This document shows positions 34,414 through 44,153 of a DNA stretch of 64,000 bases, in pieces; the stretch's first letter is position 1, and each line of letters starts with the position of its first letter. Under the pieces are notes generated by a model. It was not told the DNA's origin. It saw only the letters and a program-made list of their open reading frames with translations, and made no database searches. This DNA comes from Nodularia spumigena CCY9414 (GTDB lineage Bacteria; Cyanobacteriota; Cyanobacteriia; Cyanobacteriales; Nostocaceae), in NCBI RefSeq assembly GCF_000340565.2, contig NZ_CP007203.1, positions 3,118,253-3,182,252 of the forward strand, given 5' to 3'. The translations under genes were made by a program, and so were the position numbers.

Positions 34414-37400
34414 TTAAATTGACAAACTGACTTGGGAACCTTGCTGGGTTTTATTAACCTCTATGCGGGCTTGAAAGGCTTCTTTGAGGTGGGGCATATG
34501 TGTTACAGTGAGGATACAGGCGAAATCACAAGCGATCGCATTTATGGACGCAATCAAGCGATCGCATCCTTCGGCATCCTGAGTCCCAAAGCCTTCATCT
34601 ATAATTAACAATTGTAAAGCCGCCCCTGCCCTCTGAGCCAATAATTTCGCCAGAGCTAAACGGATAGCAAAATTAATTCTAAAAGCTTCCCCACCAGAGT
34701 AAGTTTCATAAGCTCGCGTTCCCCTAGAATCAGCAATTAAAATATCTAAAGTATCAATCAGCTTCGCATCTTTCTTCTTCGCCTTACTACTCCGCCCAGA
34801 TTTCTGAGTAATAAATTGTACGTGCAATTGATTAGCACTCAACCGCGATAACAGTTGATTTGTCTCAGCTTCCAATTGGGGTAAGACATTTTCAATCATC
34901 AGTGCTTGGATGCCATTTTTACCAAACGCCTGCGCCAATTCCTGATAAACTCGTTGTTCCTGCTGACAAGATTGTAATTGCTGCTGCTGTTGCTCATACT
35001 GATTTTGCAAAGTTTCTAATTGCAGCATCAACTGTTCCAAACGCCCCAGATTCGCTATTTTATCATCAAGTTGCCGGCGACGGGTTTGAATTTGCTGCTC
35101 TAAAACAGTAATTTCCTGAGTGGGGTTAGCTGATTTAACTAACTCTTGAGAAATACTTTCAATTTGAGTCAGCAGTTTTTGCCGTTCTTCCAATCTCTCT
35201 CTTCTGGAAACCTCTAAATCTTGCCATCTTTGCTGGAGTTGGGGATACTGCTGTTGGGCTGATAAAAGTTGTTGATAACGTAATTGCCAAGATTGGGCTT
35301 GGCGGACAGCTACGCGCAGGTTATGATGTTCCTCTGAACTGTAAGCAATTTCCGAAATCTGACGCTCAAGTTGAGCAATTTCTTTTGCACAGTCAGAATC
35401 AATTTTATCCTGCTGAATTCGAGTCTGTAATTGAGAAATGCTTGCTTGTAACTCTGGCTTGCGGGCGACTATTTGAGCTTGTCGCTTGGCTGCGTCTTTA
35501 ATTTGCCCTTGTTTAATTTCTGCCCATCGCCAACGCTCTACTTCACTTCTAGCCAGAGCATGGTCTTGTTCATTATAATTCAGTTGTTGTAAATATTCTG
35601 CTAATTGTTGCAATTCCGCCTGTTTGTCTGGGGCGTAATCACCTGCTTGCAGCGATCGCTCTAAATGTTGTTTTTCCGCAGCTAGTTCTTGTAATTGTTG
35701 GTCAGCATCACTGGTTGATTGCAGTTGTGCGGCTAATTGACCTCTTTGTTCTCTGAGTGTATCATAAGGTGATACCTTTTGCAATATCTCCCGATATTCT
35801 TGCCTCAGTACCTGAATTTCTCGGTCTGACACTGCTTTTTGTTCCCGGAATACCCACAATTGTCCCTCAGTATCCTGATACTCATCTTTGGTTTTGTCTA
35901 CCACACGATTCCAATGATGTTCATCTAAAGGACGCTCACACAGAGGACACATTGCATCAGGGGTGCGAAGCATTTCCAGTTTTTGCTCCAATTCAGCCAA
36001 TAATCTTTCATATTCTCGCTGTTGAGCTTGCAGACGTTCCATAAAATGCCGTCTTTCCTGGCCTTTTTCCTGAACTCGTTGCAAATAAACTTTGTCTTTC
36101 TCCATTTGCGAAATCTGGATTTCTAAGTCTTTCGCCGCTTGTTGTAATTGCGGTTGACGTTGTGAGGAGCGTTGTAGTTGGTTTTCTGTAGCTTGTAACT
36201 GTTCTAGACGCGCTACTAAACCAGCATGAACCCTATCCAGTTGACTTTGCAAATTTTGCCGTTGTTGCAATAAAGGAGAAACCTGCATTTGCAATTCATC
36301 TAATTCAGTCACACGGCGACGAGCTGCGGTAAGTTGGGTTAAAGCTGCTTCGACTTCCGCCGATTTATTGAGAGTGTGCTGAATTTCTGGCTCTTGTTGT
36401 TCTAATGCAACTAATTGTCCTTCAACTTGTTGCAGTTCCCTTTCTAGTGCGTGTATTTGGTTAGTTAATTCCTGTTGCTTTTGTTGAAGTAAAGCCGTTG
36501 CACGGGTATATGCTTGAAATTTAGTCGCAAAAGCTTCTTCTTGAGCTTGGAGAGTTTGATATTGTGTAAAACCAGTGTTAATTTCAGCTTCCTGATTTAA
36601 GATGGCTTCTAAATCTGATAACTGAGTTTGAACTGCTGACTGTTCTTGTTGCAAGCGATCGCCATCTTGAGTTAAATTTTGATGTTGTTGCTTGACAAAA
36701 TGCAGCTGTTGTTCCCAATTTTGGCGCTGGTGCTGAACAACTTGCAAACTTTGTAATTGAATATTCTCAAAAGCCTGAACTTGTTGCAATTGGTTGAGTT
36801 CAGTTTCTAACTCTGTTTTTTGGGCTTGTGTTGCTTCTTGTTGTTGTAACTGAATTTGGCTCGATTCCAAAGAACGCTCTAACTCTTCCGCTCTCGCCTT
36901 AAACTGGCGGTATGTCTCTTTTGCCCGTTCTTCCAATTGATCATATTGATTCAGTTTTAATAATTCTGCTAAAATTTCCTTACGTTCACTGGGACGCTTG
37001 ATCATGAACTCATCAGCACGACCTTGACGCAAGTAAGCCGAATTAATAAAAGTGTCGTAATCCAGTTTGATATGTTGTAAAATTAAATCCTGTGTAGCTC
37101 TGACTCCTTTCCCAGTCAAGGCGCGAAACCCCGAAGCTGTTTCTATTTGAAATTCTAAGACACCACTAGCACCCCGAACTCTGGTGCGAATTACGCGATA
37201 TTTTTGCTGATTACATTGAAACACATAATCAACCCGAACTTCTTTTGCACCCGAATGAATCACATCATCTTCAACACCGGCACGGCTTTGACCCCAAATT
37301 GCCCATGTGATTGCTTCTAAAAGAGAAGATTTACCCGCACCATTAGAACCACAAATACAAGCCGTATGCAAACCGCGAAAATCTAAAGTTGCATCACGGT

Positions 37401-37440
37401 AACTGAGGAAGTTTTTGAGGATAAGTTGGACTGGAATCAT
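34414..37440 (-). CDS. sbcC: DNA repair ATPase SbcC (Rad50-like)
   Basis: 1008 residues. N-terminal Walker A GSNGAGKSSLLEAI (about 33-46), a long Gln-rich coiled coil (about 170-820) interrupted by the zinc hook MCPLCERP near 497, and a C-terminal head with the ABC signature YSGGEAFRINFAIRLALA and Walker B LLIIDEGFGTQD. With SbcD it opens hairpins and processes double-strand ends; sbcD is not adjacent here. Frequent LQQ/QLQ heptads are typical of cyanobacterial SbcC. The stop codon lies at the edge of the 193-bp repeat array. Confidence 0.95.
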   Translation of the reverse strand: MIPVQLILKNFLSYRDATLDFRGLHTACICGSNGAGKSSLLEAITWAIWGQSRAGVEDDVIHSGAKEVRVDYVFQCNQQKYRVIRTRVRGASGVLEFQIETASGFRALTGKGVRATQDLILQHIKLDYDTFINSAYLRQGRADEFMIKRPSERKEILAELLKLNQYDQLEERAKETYRQFKARAEELERSLESSQIQLQQQEATQAQKTELETELNQLQQVQAFENIQLQSLQVVQHQRQNWEQQLHFVKQQHQNLTQDGDRLQQEQSAVQTQLSDLEAILNQEAEINTGFTQYQTLQAQEEAFATKFQAYTRATALLQQKQQELTNQIHALERELQQVEGQLVALEQQEPEIQHTLNKSAEVEAALTQLTAARRRVTELDELQMQVSPLLQQRQNLQSQLDRVHAGLVARLEQLQATENQLQRSSQRQPQLQQAAKDLEIQISQMEKDKVYLQRVQEKGQERRHFMERLQAQQREYERLLAELEQKLEMLRTPDAMCPLCERPLDEHHWNRVVDKTKDEYQDTEGQLWVFREQKAVSDREIQVLRQEYREILQKVSPYDTLREQRGQLAAQLQSTSDADQQLQELAAEKQHLERSLQAGDYAPDKQAELQQLAEYLQQLNYNEQDHALARSEVERWRWAEIKQGQIKDAAKRQAQIVARKPELQASISQLQTRIQQDKIDSDCAKEIAQLERQISEIAYSSEEHHNLRVAVRQAQSWQLRYQQLLSAQQQYPQLQQRWQDLEVSRRERLEERQKLLTQIESISQELVKSANPTQEITVLEQQIQTRRRQLDDKIANLGRLEQLMLQLETLQNQYEQQQQQLQSCQQEQRVYQELAQAFGKNGIQALMIENVLPQLEAETNQLLSRLSANQLHVQFITQKSGRSSKAKKKDAKLIDTLDILIADSRGTRAYETYSGGEAFRINFAIRLALAKLLAQRAGAALQLLIIDEGFGTQDAEGCDRLIASINAIACDFACILTVTHMPHLKEAFQARIEVNKTQQGSQVSLSI

Positions 37441-37701
37441 TGAGGCTATAGTGCCGCATCTAATGTTTTACGAACTGTGAGTACAGATGCACTATTTTAT
37501 AGTTTACCTATGTGAATATCACTATTCTAGTCTTTAAGTCAGTATTTTTATCAATCTTAACATTATTATGACTAAGTTTTTCAACTTCCAAGAAAAATAT
37601 AACTGATAACTGATAACTGATAACTGATAACTGATAGCCAGAAACAATCTTCGTCAAACGTCGTCATATCATAGACAACAGAGATAAGGCGCAAGCATCC
37701 T
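37441..37701. other. Divergent intergenic region with STRR
   Basis: It separates sbcC from the divergent exported-protein gene. It contains the AACTGAT STRR at 37600-37636 and no supported gene. Confidence 0.6.
37600..37636. repeat. STRR, heptamer AACTGAT (about 5 copies)
   Basis: Longest of the three AACTGAT arrays in the window. It lies about 65 bp before the start of the 228-residue exported protein. Confidence 0.85.
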
Positions 37702-38388
37702 ATGACTACCCTACACCAATGGAAATCTAGAACTGCCGCACTGATGACAATGGCAATTACTACCACTGCGGTGATGCCGATGATTGCCTTTGCTCCTGCT
37801 AATGCTCAGTATAATATGGGGCAATCGAGAACAGTCACAATTCCTGCTAATGCCAACGTGATTTTTCCTGTTACACACGATAAGGAGAAAGTTATTGTGA
37901 GTCGCGGGGAAACATTAGACCTGACATTGAAAATATCCAACGACATCACCGATAGTCAGAGAAATGTCTTAATTCCGAGAAACACGGAAGTTGTAGGACG
38001 GTTAGAACCTGTATATTTCAACGGCGGAAACAGAGATAATGACAATTTAAGAGGTGTGCGCTTCGTAGCACGGGAATTAGTCTTTCCCTCTGGTCGTCGC
38101 CAGTCAATTAATGCTTCTTCTCAGACTGTTACCACAACTGAAAAAGTTAGTAAAAATGATAGCAGCAGAGTTTTAACAGATGCGGCTATTGGTGCTGGTG
38201 CTTCTACGGCAATTTCATTAATTACAGGGAACCGCAGAATTGAAATTGGAGAAACGTTAGGTGGTGCGGCGGCGGGTGCTTTAGCCAGTGTACTGTTACG
38301 GAAAAAAGAAGCTGAAGTCTTCGTTTTAAGACCAGAACAAGATTTGAGGCTGGGACTTAATTCTAATTTAGTTATAGACCGCTACTAA
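37702..38388 (+). CDS. Exported protein, paralogue of the SLH protein's C-terminal half
   Basis: 228 residues. Signal peptide (basic MTTLHQWKSRTAALMTMA, hydrophobic core, FAPANAQ cleavage). The mature protein shares its plan with residues about 235-413 of the next gene: VTIPANANVIFPV, EKVIVSRGETLDLTL, VLIPRNTEVVGRL, INASSQTVTTTEKV, and a glycine/alanine-rich membrane-like segment (AAIGAGASTAISLITG...LGGAAAGALASVLL). The PANANV...VTHD strand pattern recalls TrbI/VirB10-like beta domains, but this is only a resemblance. It has no SLH domains. Likely an envelope protein; function unknown. Confidence 0.75.
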   Translation: MTTLHQWKSRTAALMTMAITTTAVMPMIAFAPANAQYNMGQSRTVTIPANANVIFPVTHDKEKVIVSRGETLDLTLKISNDITDSQRNVLIPRNTEVVGRLEPVYFNGGNRDNDNLRGVRFVARELVFPSGRRQSINASSQTVTTTEKVSKNDSSRVLTDAAIGAGASTAISLITGNRRIEIGETLGGAAAGALASVLLRKKEAEVFVLRPEQDLRLGLNSNLVIDRY

Positions 38389-39016
38389 GCTTGATTATAT
38401 TTTAGCCGTGTCTTTGATGATCTACCATGAGCGATCGCCACTGTAATTCTAGCAGGCGATCGCTTCGTTCTTTATTCATAAATCTCCAGCCATCTATACA
38501 AATAGGTCAACACCCAGCTAGTGGAATGCTCAGAGGTAAATAGTCAAAAATGTTTCATGCTCTGGCAACTATTTTTATTTACGTAGCGTCTCAGTCAATA
38601 TATCAGTTCCTTTGATTTTCCTGTTGTTAGTAATTACTGATGAAATTAATTAATTAACTAGCAAACCAAAATGAGAACGGACTTGATTTAAATTTGTAAA
38701 ATCCTCATATTCATCCCAATTCTAGATGATTAATTCGGCGTGAGCGCTCAATTTATCTGTCGAAGACTGCGCTTGATTATGCCACTAAACCGATGCTATT
38801 GGCTGACAAACAAAGCCTAAAGACCTAGTTTAATTGGACGCATTTTCATCAAGGAATGGGATAAATATGAATTCTTAAACAGACAAATATGATTTTTACA
38901 AATTACAAAATCTTGCCAATTCACTGATGAAAAATAAAAATTCGAGGAACTTTTCATCACCCAACTTGTCTGAATAGCTAAGAGAAAAAAACTTAAATTT
39001 ACTGGAGTAAAAAGCA
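38389..39016. other. Intergenic region between the two exported-protein genes
   Basis: About 630 bp without a supported gene. It holds paired HIP1 sites (near 38430 and 38456) and, at 38750-38823, a stretch reading like a frameshifted coding relic (SVED...ALDYATKP). AT-rich elsewhere. Confidence 0.5.
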
Positions 39017-40258
39017 ATGTTTAATTTAAATCGTTGGCAATCTGGAACCGCAGCATTTATGGCTTTAAGCGTCACAGTCGGCGCTGTCGCCCCCTTGATG
39101 ACAGCTGCACCAGCTTTGGCTCAAACCAGATTTTCTGATATTCCATCTAACTATTGGGCAGCACAGTTCATTCAACAGTTGTCACAGCGAGGAGTGATTG
39201 CTGGTTTTCCTGATGGTAGTTTCCGCCCCGAACAGCCAGTAACCCGCGCTCAATTTGCGACAATGGTTACCAACGCTTTCTCAAGCACACCAGAACGGCA
39301 AGCAATTAATTTTGTGGATGTCCCCAGTAATTTTTGGGCATCTAATGCCATTAGACAATCCTATGTTAATGGCTTCTTATCAGGATATCCCGGTAATCGC
39401 TTCGAGCCTAATCAGGCTATTCCCCGCCAACAGGCTTTGGTAGCTTTAGCCAACGGTCTCAATTATTCGCCCACTGCTAATGCCCAAAGCACGCTGCAAA
39501 CTTTCAGTGATAACTTTAATATTGCAGACTGGGCGCGTAGTCCCGTCGCCGCAGCAACTGAACAGCGAATTGTGGTCAACTATCCTAATGTTCAGTTCCT
39601 CAATCCCACTGCAACAGCGACACGCGCACAGGTAGCAGCTTTTATCTATCAGGCGTTAGTCCGTTCTGGTCAAGCCTCAGCAATTAGTTCGCCCTATATT
39701 GTAGCTGTTCAACCTACTACACCTACACCGATATCTGTAACCATTCCCCAAGGGACTGCGATTCCGGTGAAGTATGATCAGGCAGAAAAAATTCTGGTGA
39801 CCAAAAATGAAACAGCACCTTTGACTCTGACAGTAGACCAAAATGTAGTTACCCAAGAAGGTACTGTAGTAATTCCGGCTGGTAGTCAAGTTTTCGGTAA
39901 ACTCAAACCTGCTCAAGGCGGTTCTCAATTCGTTGCTGAGAAGTTAGTTTTAACGACAGGTGAAGAGTATCAGATTAACGCCTCATCAGAAGTGATTACT
40001 AAAACTGAAACCATTAGAAAGGGTACTAGCACCAATACAATTATCAAGAATACTGTATTAGGTGCTGGTGCGGCGGCGGCGGTGTCTGCTGTCACAGGCG
40101 ATCGCGCGGTGGCTACAGAAGAAGTGCTGGGTGGTGCGGCTATCGGTGGTTTGATTGGTCTGTTCTTTGGCAGAAACAGCGTTGACTTAATTGCGATCGC
40201 ACCAGATACCGATTTACAAATGACCATCAATCAACAGTTCCTGGTTTCAGTTAAATAG
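39017..40258 (+). CDS. S-layer homology (SLH) domain envelope protein
   Basis: 413 residues. Signal peptide ending APALAQ, then three SLH-type units: FSDIPSNYWAAQFIQQLSQR with GFPDGSFRPEQPVTRAQFA, FVDVPSNFWASNAIRQSY with FEPNQAIPRQQALVAL, and a weaker third ending TRAQVAAFIYQAL. SLH domains hold proteins to peptidoglycan-linked polymer. The C-terminal half (about 235-413) is a copy of the neighbouring exported protein, including TIPQGTAIPVKYD, VVIPAGSQVFGKL and the Gly/Ala-rich AAIGGLIGLFFG. This pair suggests duplication followed by gain or loss of the SLH anchor. Confidence 0.87.
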   Translation: MFNLNRWQSGTAAFMALSVTVGAVAPLMTAAPALAQTRFSDIPSNYWAAQFIQQLSQRGVIAGFPDGSFRPEQPVTRAQFATMVTNAFSSTPERQAINFVDVPSNFWASNAIRQSYVNGFLSGYPGNRFEPNQAIPRQQALVALANGLNYSPTANAQSTLQTFSDNFNIADWARSPVAAATEQRIVVNYPNVQFLNPTATATRAQVAAFIYQALVRSGQASAISSPYIVAVQPTTPTPISVTIPQGTAIPVKYDQAEKILVTKNETAPLTLTVDQNVVTQEGTVVIPAGSQVFGKLKPAQGGSQFVAEKLVLTTGEEYQINASSEVITKTETIRKGTSTNTIIKNTVLGAGAAAAVSAVTGDRAVATEEVLGGAAIGGLIGLFFGRNSVDLIAIAPDTDLQMTINQQFLVSVK

Positions 40259-40260
40259 TC

Positions 40261-40293
40261 TTGGTCATTGGTCATTGGTCATTGGTCATTGGT
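40261..40293. repeat. STRR, heptamer TGGTCAT
   Basis: More than four copies of TGGTCAT directly after the SLH gene. Read on the minus strand, the first copies supply the stop codon and last residues of the histidine kinase. Confidence 0.85.
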
Positions 40294-41686
40294 AAGTTAC
40301 CTTCTTCTCCCCCCTGCCTATTCTCCCCCCTGCTCCCTGCTCCCTGCTCCCCTGCTTCCTCATAGGCAACCAAATTATAAAAGTAGTTCCCGGTGCATCG
40401 GCTGAAGACATAGATGAGTTAATTGCAGGGCTGAAAATTTCAATTTCGCCCTGCATTTGTTGTATTAATTGTTGGGCGATCGCTAGTCCCAAACCACTTC
40501 CAGGAATTTCAGTTTGCGCTTGTACTCCCCGATAATGGCGTTCTCCCAAATGTGCTAAATCTTCTGGTGGAATTCCCGACCCAGTATTACTAATAGCAAT
40601 TCCTTGAAAATTAGCTTTTTCTTGTCCTACCTGAATTAAAATCTTGCCACCGGGAGGGGTATATTTTAGGGCATTATCAATTATGTTGCTGAATACTTCT
40701 TGTAATGCTTTGACATTGGCGTATATCGGTGGCAAATTCCCAGGAATTTCGGTTTTCAGTTGTAGATGACGCTCCTGTGCTATTGCTTGAGCTGATACTA
40801 ATAATGGTGTTAATAAATCAACTACAAAGCAATCAGTTTCTTTGTCTCCTGTTCCCGGCAATAATAGTGCTGGTTTGGGTTCTCTTTGTACAGTTGCTTC
40901 TACAAATACTTCGTGTTCGGGCAATGACTTGGGCGCGAAATCGGCCTCTGTCCAATCAATTACTTGATCGAATTGTTGCAGCAATTCTTCGAGGCGATCG
41001 CTTTCCCGGACGATATTCGCTCCTACGTCTCGGTTGGGATCACCTGCTCGCAGTCGTTTTAATAGCAGTTTGCCAAAGGTTCTGATTGCTGTCAGGGGGT
41101 TACGAAATTGGTGCAGCAGGTTATCGAGCAAATCTCGCTGCTGTTCTTGGAGAATTTGTTGTTGATGTAGCTGATGCTGTAACCAAGCTCGACGTTGATC
41201 TAGAATACAGGCGATCGCCAGCGTTTGGGCTATTTTTTGAATTTCGCTTTGCTCTTGTTCATTCCATGCCCGATCTTCTCTACCCGTCACCAATAGCCCC
41301 ATCATCACACCTTCATGGATCAAAGGCAGCACAATTTGGCGTTCACTCAGAGGAGATTCCTGATTTAAATCTGGTTGTTCAGCATCTGGTTTTTTTGTGT
41401 CCTGTGATGAAATCGGTGATCCCGTCCCGGCTTTCAATAACTTACTGTCTGGCTGAGGTACTACCAAAACATCGGCTACTGTCGCCTGAGCAATTTCTGC
41501 CCCTGGTTGTAATACTGCTGTCTCCGGGTAAACCACCACAGGAATTAGTTTCGCCTCACCAGACGGAGCATCTACCAATTCTTGTGTTAAGTAAACAACA
41601 CTCAAAGAAGCGCCCAGCCCTTGGGTTAGCAGTGCTATTTGCTCTCGACATAGAGCAACAAAATCTGAACTGGCAGACATTAACAT
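40286..41686 (-). CDS. Sensor histidine kinase (GAF-like + HisKA + HATPase)
   Basis: 466 residues. A GAF-like sensory region (about 1-170) is followed by the dimerisation helix with phospho-acceptor His in LLHQFRNPLTAIRTFGK (about 189-205) and a complete ATPase domain: N box FSNIIDNALKYTPPG, G1 NTGSGIPPEDL, G2 GSGLGLAIAQQLI. No membrane helices, so it is cytoplasmic. No response regulator is adjacent. The last about 24 residues (RKQGSREQGAGGRIGRGEKK...) are translated from C-rich and TGGTCAT repeats, so the native C-terminus has been replaced by repeat-derived sequence. Confidence 0.88.
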   Translation of the reverse strand: MLMSASSDFVALCREQIALLTQGLGASLSVVYLTQELVDAPSGEAKLIPVVVYPETAVLQPGAEIAQATVADVLVVPQPDSKLLKAGTGSPISSQDTKKPDAEQPDLNQESPLSERQIVLPLIHEGVMMGLLVTGREDRAWNEQEQSEIQKIAQTLAIACILDQRRAWLQHQLHQQQILQEQQRDLLDNLLHQFRNPLTAIRTFGKLLLKRLRAGDPNRDVGANIVRESDRLEELLQQFDQVIDWTEADFAPKSLPEHEVFVEATVQREPKPALLLPGTGDKETDCFVVDLLTPLLVSAQAIAQERHLQLKTEIPGNLPPIYANVKALQEVFSNIIDNALKYTPPGGKILIQVGQEKANFQGIAISNTGSGIPPEDLAHLGERHYRGVQAQTEIPGSGLGLAIAQQLIQQMQGEIEIFSPAINSSMSSADAPGTTFIIWLPMRKQGSREQGAGGRIGRGEKKVTYQ

Positions 41687-41950
41687 TTTTAGCTTTTGCT
41701 CAGGATCACAGAATTTGAGGGAAGATAGAAGGAAGTTGCTTTATTTTTTCTTACTCTTTTAATAAAGCTTAACTAAATCTTTGCAGTAATGGTTTGCACC
41801 AGGGGATTATATGCGTTACCAACTTCATATATTATTTCTTATGTATCAAAACTTTAAAAACTATTGATATTTTGAACTAGAACTTATATAATTGCGACGG
41901 ATTTTGTAGCTATAACTACAATCTATAGCTTGAAAGAGGAGGAAAATAGT

Positions 41951-42271
41951 TTGGCTAGAAGACGTAAGCGGAAAAGTCGTCGTCGCCAAGAAGGACGACG
42001 CATTCTAGAACACGTGCCTCAATATAGCATCGAAAGTGGCGAAGAAAAACCTGTGACAGCAGCGAGAAAATTCATTCAAGCTGAAGGAATCGCGCCACCC
42101 GCATTGCTACTTGTAAAGCGAAATGAACACACCACAGACCGTTATTTCTGGGCAGAAAAAGGGCTGTTTGGCGCTCAATACGTAGAAGAAAACCATTTCT
42201 TGTTTCCCAGCCTGCGGACATTAGAATCTCCAGCAGGTATAGAACCAGTGGCTATGGCTAGTAGCCGCTAA
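41951..42271 (+). CDS. DUF3155 family protein
   Basis: 106 residues from a TTG at 41951, chosen because AGGAGG lies 8 nt upstream and the product then begins MARRRKRKSRRRQEGRRIL, the family's usual start. The first 17 residues are almost all basic; the rest includes ARKFIQAEGIAPPALLLVKR and DRYFWAEKGLFGAQYVEENH. The family is confined to cyanobacteria and plastid lineages; the function is unknown, and the basic start hints at nucleic acid binding. Confidence 0.8.
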   Translation: MARRRKRKSRRRQEGRRILEHVPQYSIESGEEKPVTAARKFIQAEGIAPPALLLVKRNEHTTDRYFWAEKGLFGAQYVEENHFLFPSLRTLESPAGIEPVAMASSR

Positions 42272-42651
42272 ATTATAAATGGTTATCTTAAAGTAACCTA
42301 ATGTGGCTTCTGACAATCATTTAACTGGTAAAGTTGCTCAGTTTATGCAAAGTTTTTGTTTTTTTTAAGTTTGTAACTGATTTGCCAGTATATCCAGTCG
42401 AGTTAATCGCACTTAATTGGAAAATCAACTTCTTCTCAAACCACGTTAGTTTGTATAGGTTGATCTCTAGTCAAATGATGCACAGGGGAGTCAGATAGAG
42501 CAAAATGCATCCGCAAGTGAGAGTTGAGTTGCGCTCTCCCCTAATGGATTGCCTAAGAGGCTCTGTAAACAGATATAATATTTTCCCTGCGATGCCATTG
42601 TCGTAGGGAAAACTTATATAGCCCTGCCAACTTTGTCCTCCTCCCTCATGT
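42272..42651. other. Structured intergenic region (two hairpins, candidate sRNA)
   Basis: No gene frame. AGGGGAG (42484-42490) pairs with CTCCCCT (42536-42542), closing a 59-nt arm with an inner GAGAG/CTCTC stem. A strong hairpin TTTTCCCTGCGA/TCGTAGGGAAAA follows at 42581-42612, and TATAAT lies at 42574-42579 between them. The second hairpin probably ends the convergent CCB1-like gene. Confidence 0.45.
42581..42612. terminator. Hairpin terminator between DUF3155 and the CCB1-like gene
   Basis: Twelve-base arms with one G-T pair and an 8-nt loop. On the minus strand it is followed by an A/T-rich tract. It lies 40 bp after the CCB1-like stop codon. Confidence 0.6.
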
Positions 42652-43185
42652 TTATTCCGCAGATTTTAACTGTAAAACCCTCTGTAACTCCATGAGTTCA
42701 TCTCGATGGGCAATTATAGTAATTTTACTTGGAGAGGGTAATTCACCCTGGTTTGCTTCTTCTATCTGGAACGATACCTTTTCAAATCTTCCGGCTTTTT
42801 GCCAATAAAACAGCCCGCTTAAAGGTGACAGTAGTACTAATCCGAGAAACAAAGGACCGAAGTTAGGAAAAAGCAGCCATAAAACTAATGCTAGACAGAG
42901 CATACCCGCAGATGCTAACAGTGTTAAAAACACTGCTAAAAACCAACTCGGTTGAACAAAACCTTCAAAAATGACTTGATTTTTTTCTCGGTCTATTGCT
43001 GCTACTTGGTAAGAACGTGAGCGAAAATACTCCTTAACCTGGGCCATTAAAGCAGTTTCATCTTGTTCAGATACAAGTTGTGCTTTTGTTGTGCGGTCTT
43101 TGGTTGAGGCGCGAATAAAGAAAAACAGCCCCACTAATAACAACAAGGTGAGCAGCAACGTAGATGGGACAATTGCAGTATCCAT
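42652..43185 (-). CDS. Cytochrome b6f cofactor-assembly protein, CCB1-like (complex C subunit B)
   Basis: 177 residues. An N-terminal helix (TLLLTLLLLVGLFFFIRAS), a soluble segment (MAQVKEYFRSRSYQVAAIDREKNQVIFEGFVQPS), and two central helices (FLAVFLTLLASAGMLCLALVLW, LFLGLVLLSPLSGLFYW) match the cofactor-assembly-of-complex-C family. In algae CCB proteins attach haem ci to cytochrome b6 on the stromal side. The same role is inferred here; petN, a subunit of that complex, is elsewhere in the window. A PadR gene lies just upstream on the same strand. Confidence 0.8.
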   Translation of the reverse strand: MDTAIVPSTLLLTLLLLVGLFFFIRASTKDRTTKAQLVSEQDETALMAQVKEYFRSRSYQVAAIDREKNQVIFEGFVQPSWFLAVFLTLLASAGMLCLALVLWLLFPNFGPLFLGLVLLSPLSGLFYWQKAGRFEKVSFQIEEANQGELPSPSKITIIAHRDELMELQRVLQLKSAE

Positions 43186-43247
43186 AACTAAATTATTATT
43201 GTATTGATTTCGGAGACATCATTGATGAGCAATTATTCATTTATTCA

Positions 43248-43595
43248 TTAAATTGTCCTCCCCTTTCTGTAATCTTGCCAAAGATGCGCCAAATTTTGTG
43301 ATCGTTCTTGCCATTCTGGAGAAACTTGGTACATTCGCCGGGGTCTTCCTCGCCCTTCGAGTTTCTTCCAATACCCAGTAATCGCCCTTTCGTCTTCGAG
43401 AAATTTAATCGCAGTATAAAGTACCGTATCCGAAAGTCGATAGCTTGGGTATTCAGTTTCCAGTCGCTGGATTAACTCAGTTCCGTAGGAATCACCCTGT
43501 AATAGAATATACAAGATGTAACAAACTGCTACTTCCTGACAGAGATAAGTTGGCGGAGGATTCTCAAAGAATTGATATATATCCTCAAGTTTCAT
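43248..43595 (-). CDS. PadR family transcriptional regulator
   Basis: 115 residues. A winged helix of PadR type: ILYILLQGDSYGTELIQRLETEYPSYRLSDTVLYTAIKFLEDERAI, then the wing GYWKKLEGRGRPRRMYQVSPEW. The usual long C-terminal dimer helix is short, as in the smaller PadR subgroup. PadR proteins mostly repress neighbouring genes in response to small molecules. It lies 62 bp upstream of the CCB1-like gene on the same strand, so the two may be co-transcribed. Confidence 0.85.
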   Translation of the reverse strand: MKLEDIYQFFENPPPTYLCQEVAVCYILYILLQGDSYGTELIQRLETEYPSYRLSDTVLYTAIKFLEDERAITGYWKKLEGRGRPRRMYQVSPEWQERSQNLAHLWQDYRKGRTI

Positions 43596-44153
43596 GGTTT
43601 AGTGAATGGCGAAAAAATGCCTGATAATAGTGGTATTTAAAATCCTGGTAGTCAGTATATAGTGTTACTACCAAATAAGCAGTTATATCTGGCTACCTAG
43701 GCAGGTTTTTCAAAGGGTAAACATTAAAACAATTACCCACGCGGCTAAACGCGGGACGAATTTGCAAGTTTGAGGAGCGCAAAATATCACACTCCTACCC
43801 AAGTTATAGGTATTGTGGAGAGGAGCAATTAAAGCGATCGCCTGGACAGCTTCCAGGTGTCAAGTGATGCCAAACTGGTGAGAACTGCCTAAACATAAAA
43901 TGCCATCGAAGAAATTTTACAAGCAAAATGCCGTTTTGTCTGCAAAAGTTAATAAACACTTTGTTTTACGGTGATTATCCCAGTAAACAACCTCAGAAAT
44001 TTAGGTATGTGAAAAGTCGGGATAAAAACCTATAAGCTTGTAGACACAATCAAATAAGCATTCAACACTGACTATCTGGACTTGAGATCCTCATATCCCA
44101 TCTGGTAAGTGTGATATTAAATTTAACAAGTCCTTAGCACATTGGTGATCAGT
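43596..44153. other. Divergent intergenic region PadR / DUF3611
   Basis: About 560 bp without a supported gene. A GC hairpin CCCACGCGGCTAAACGCGGG lies at 43737-43756, and a CTGGACAGCTTCCAG stem near 43843. The rest is featureless to me. Confidence 0.5.
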
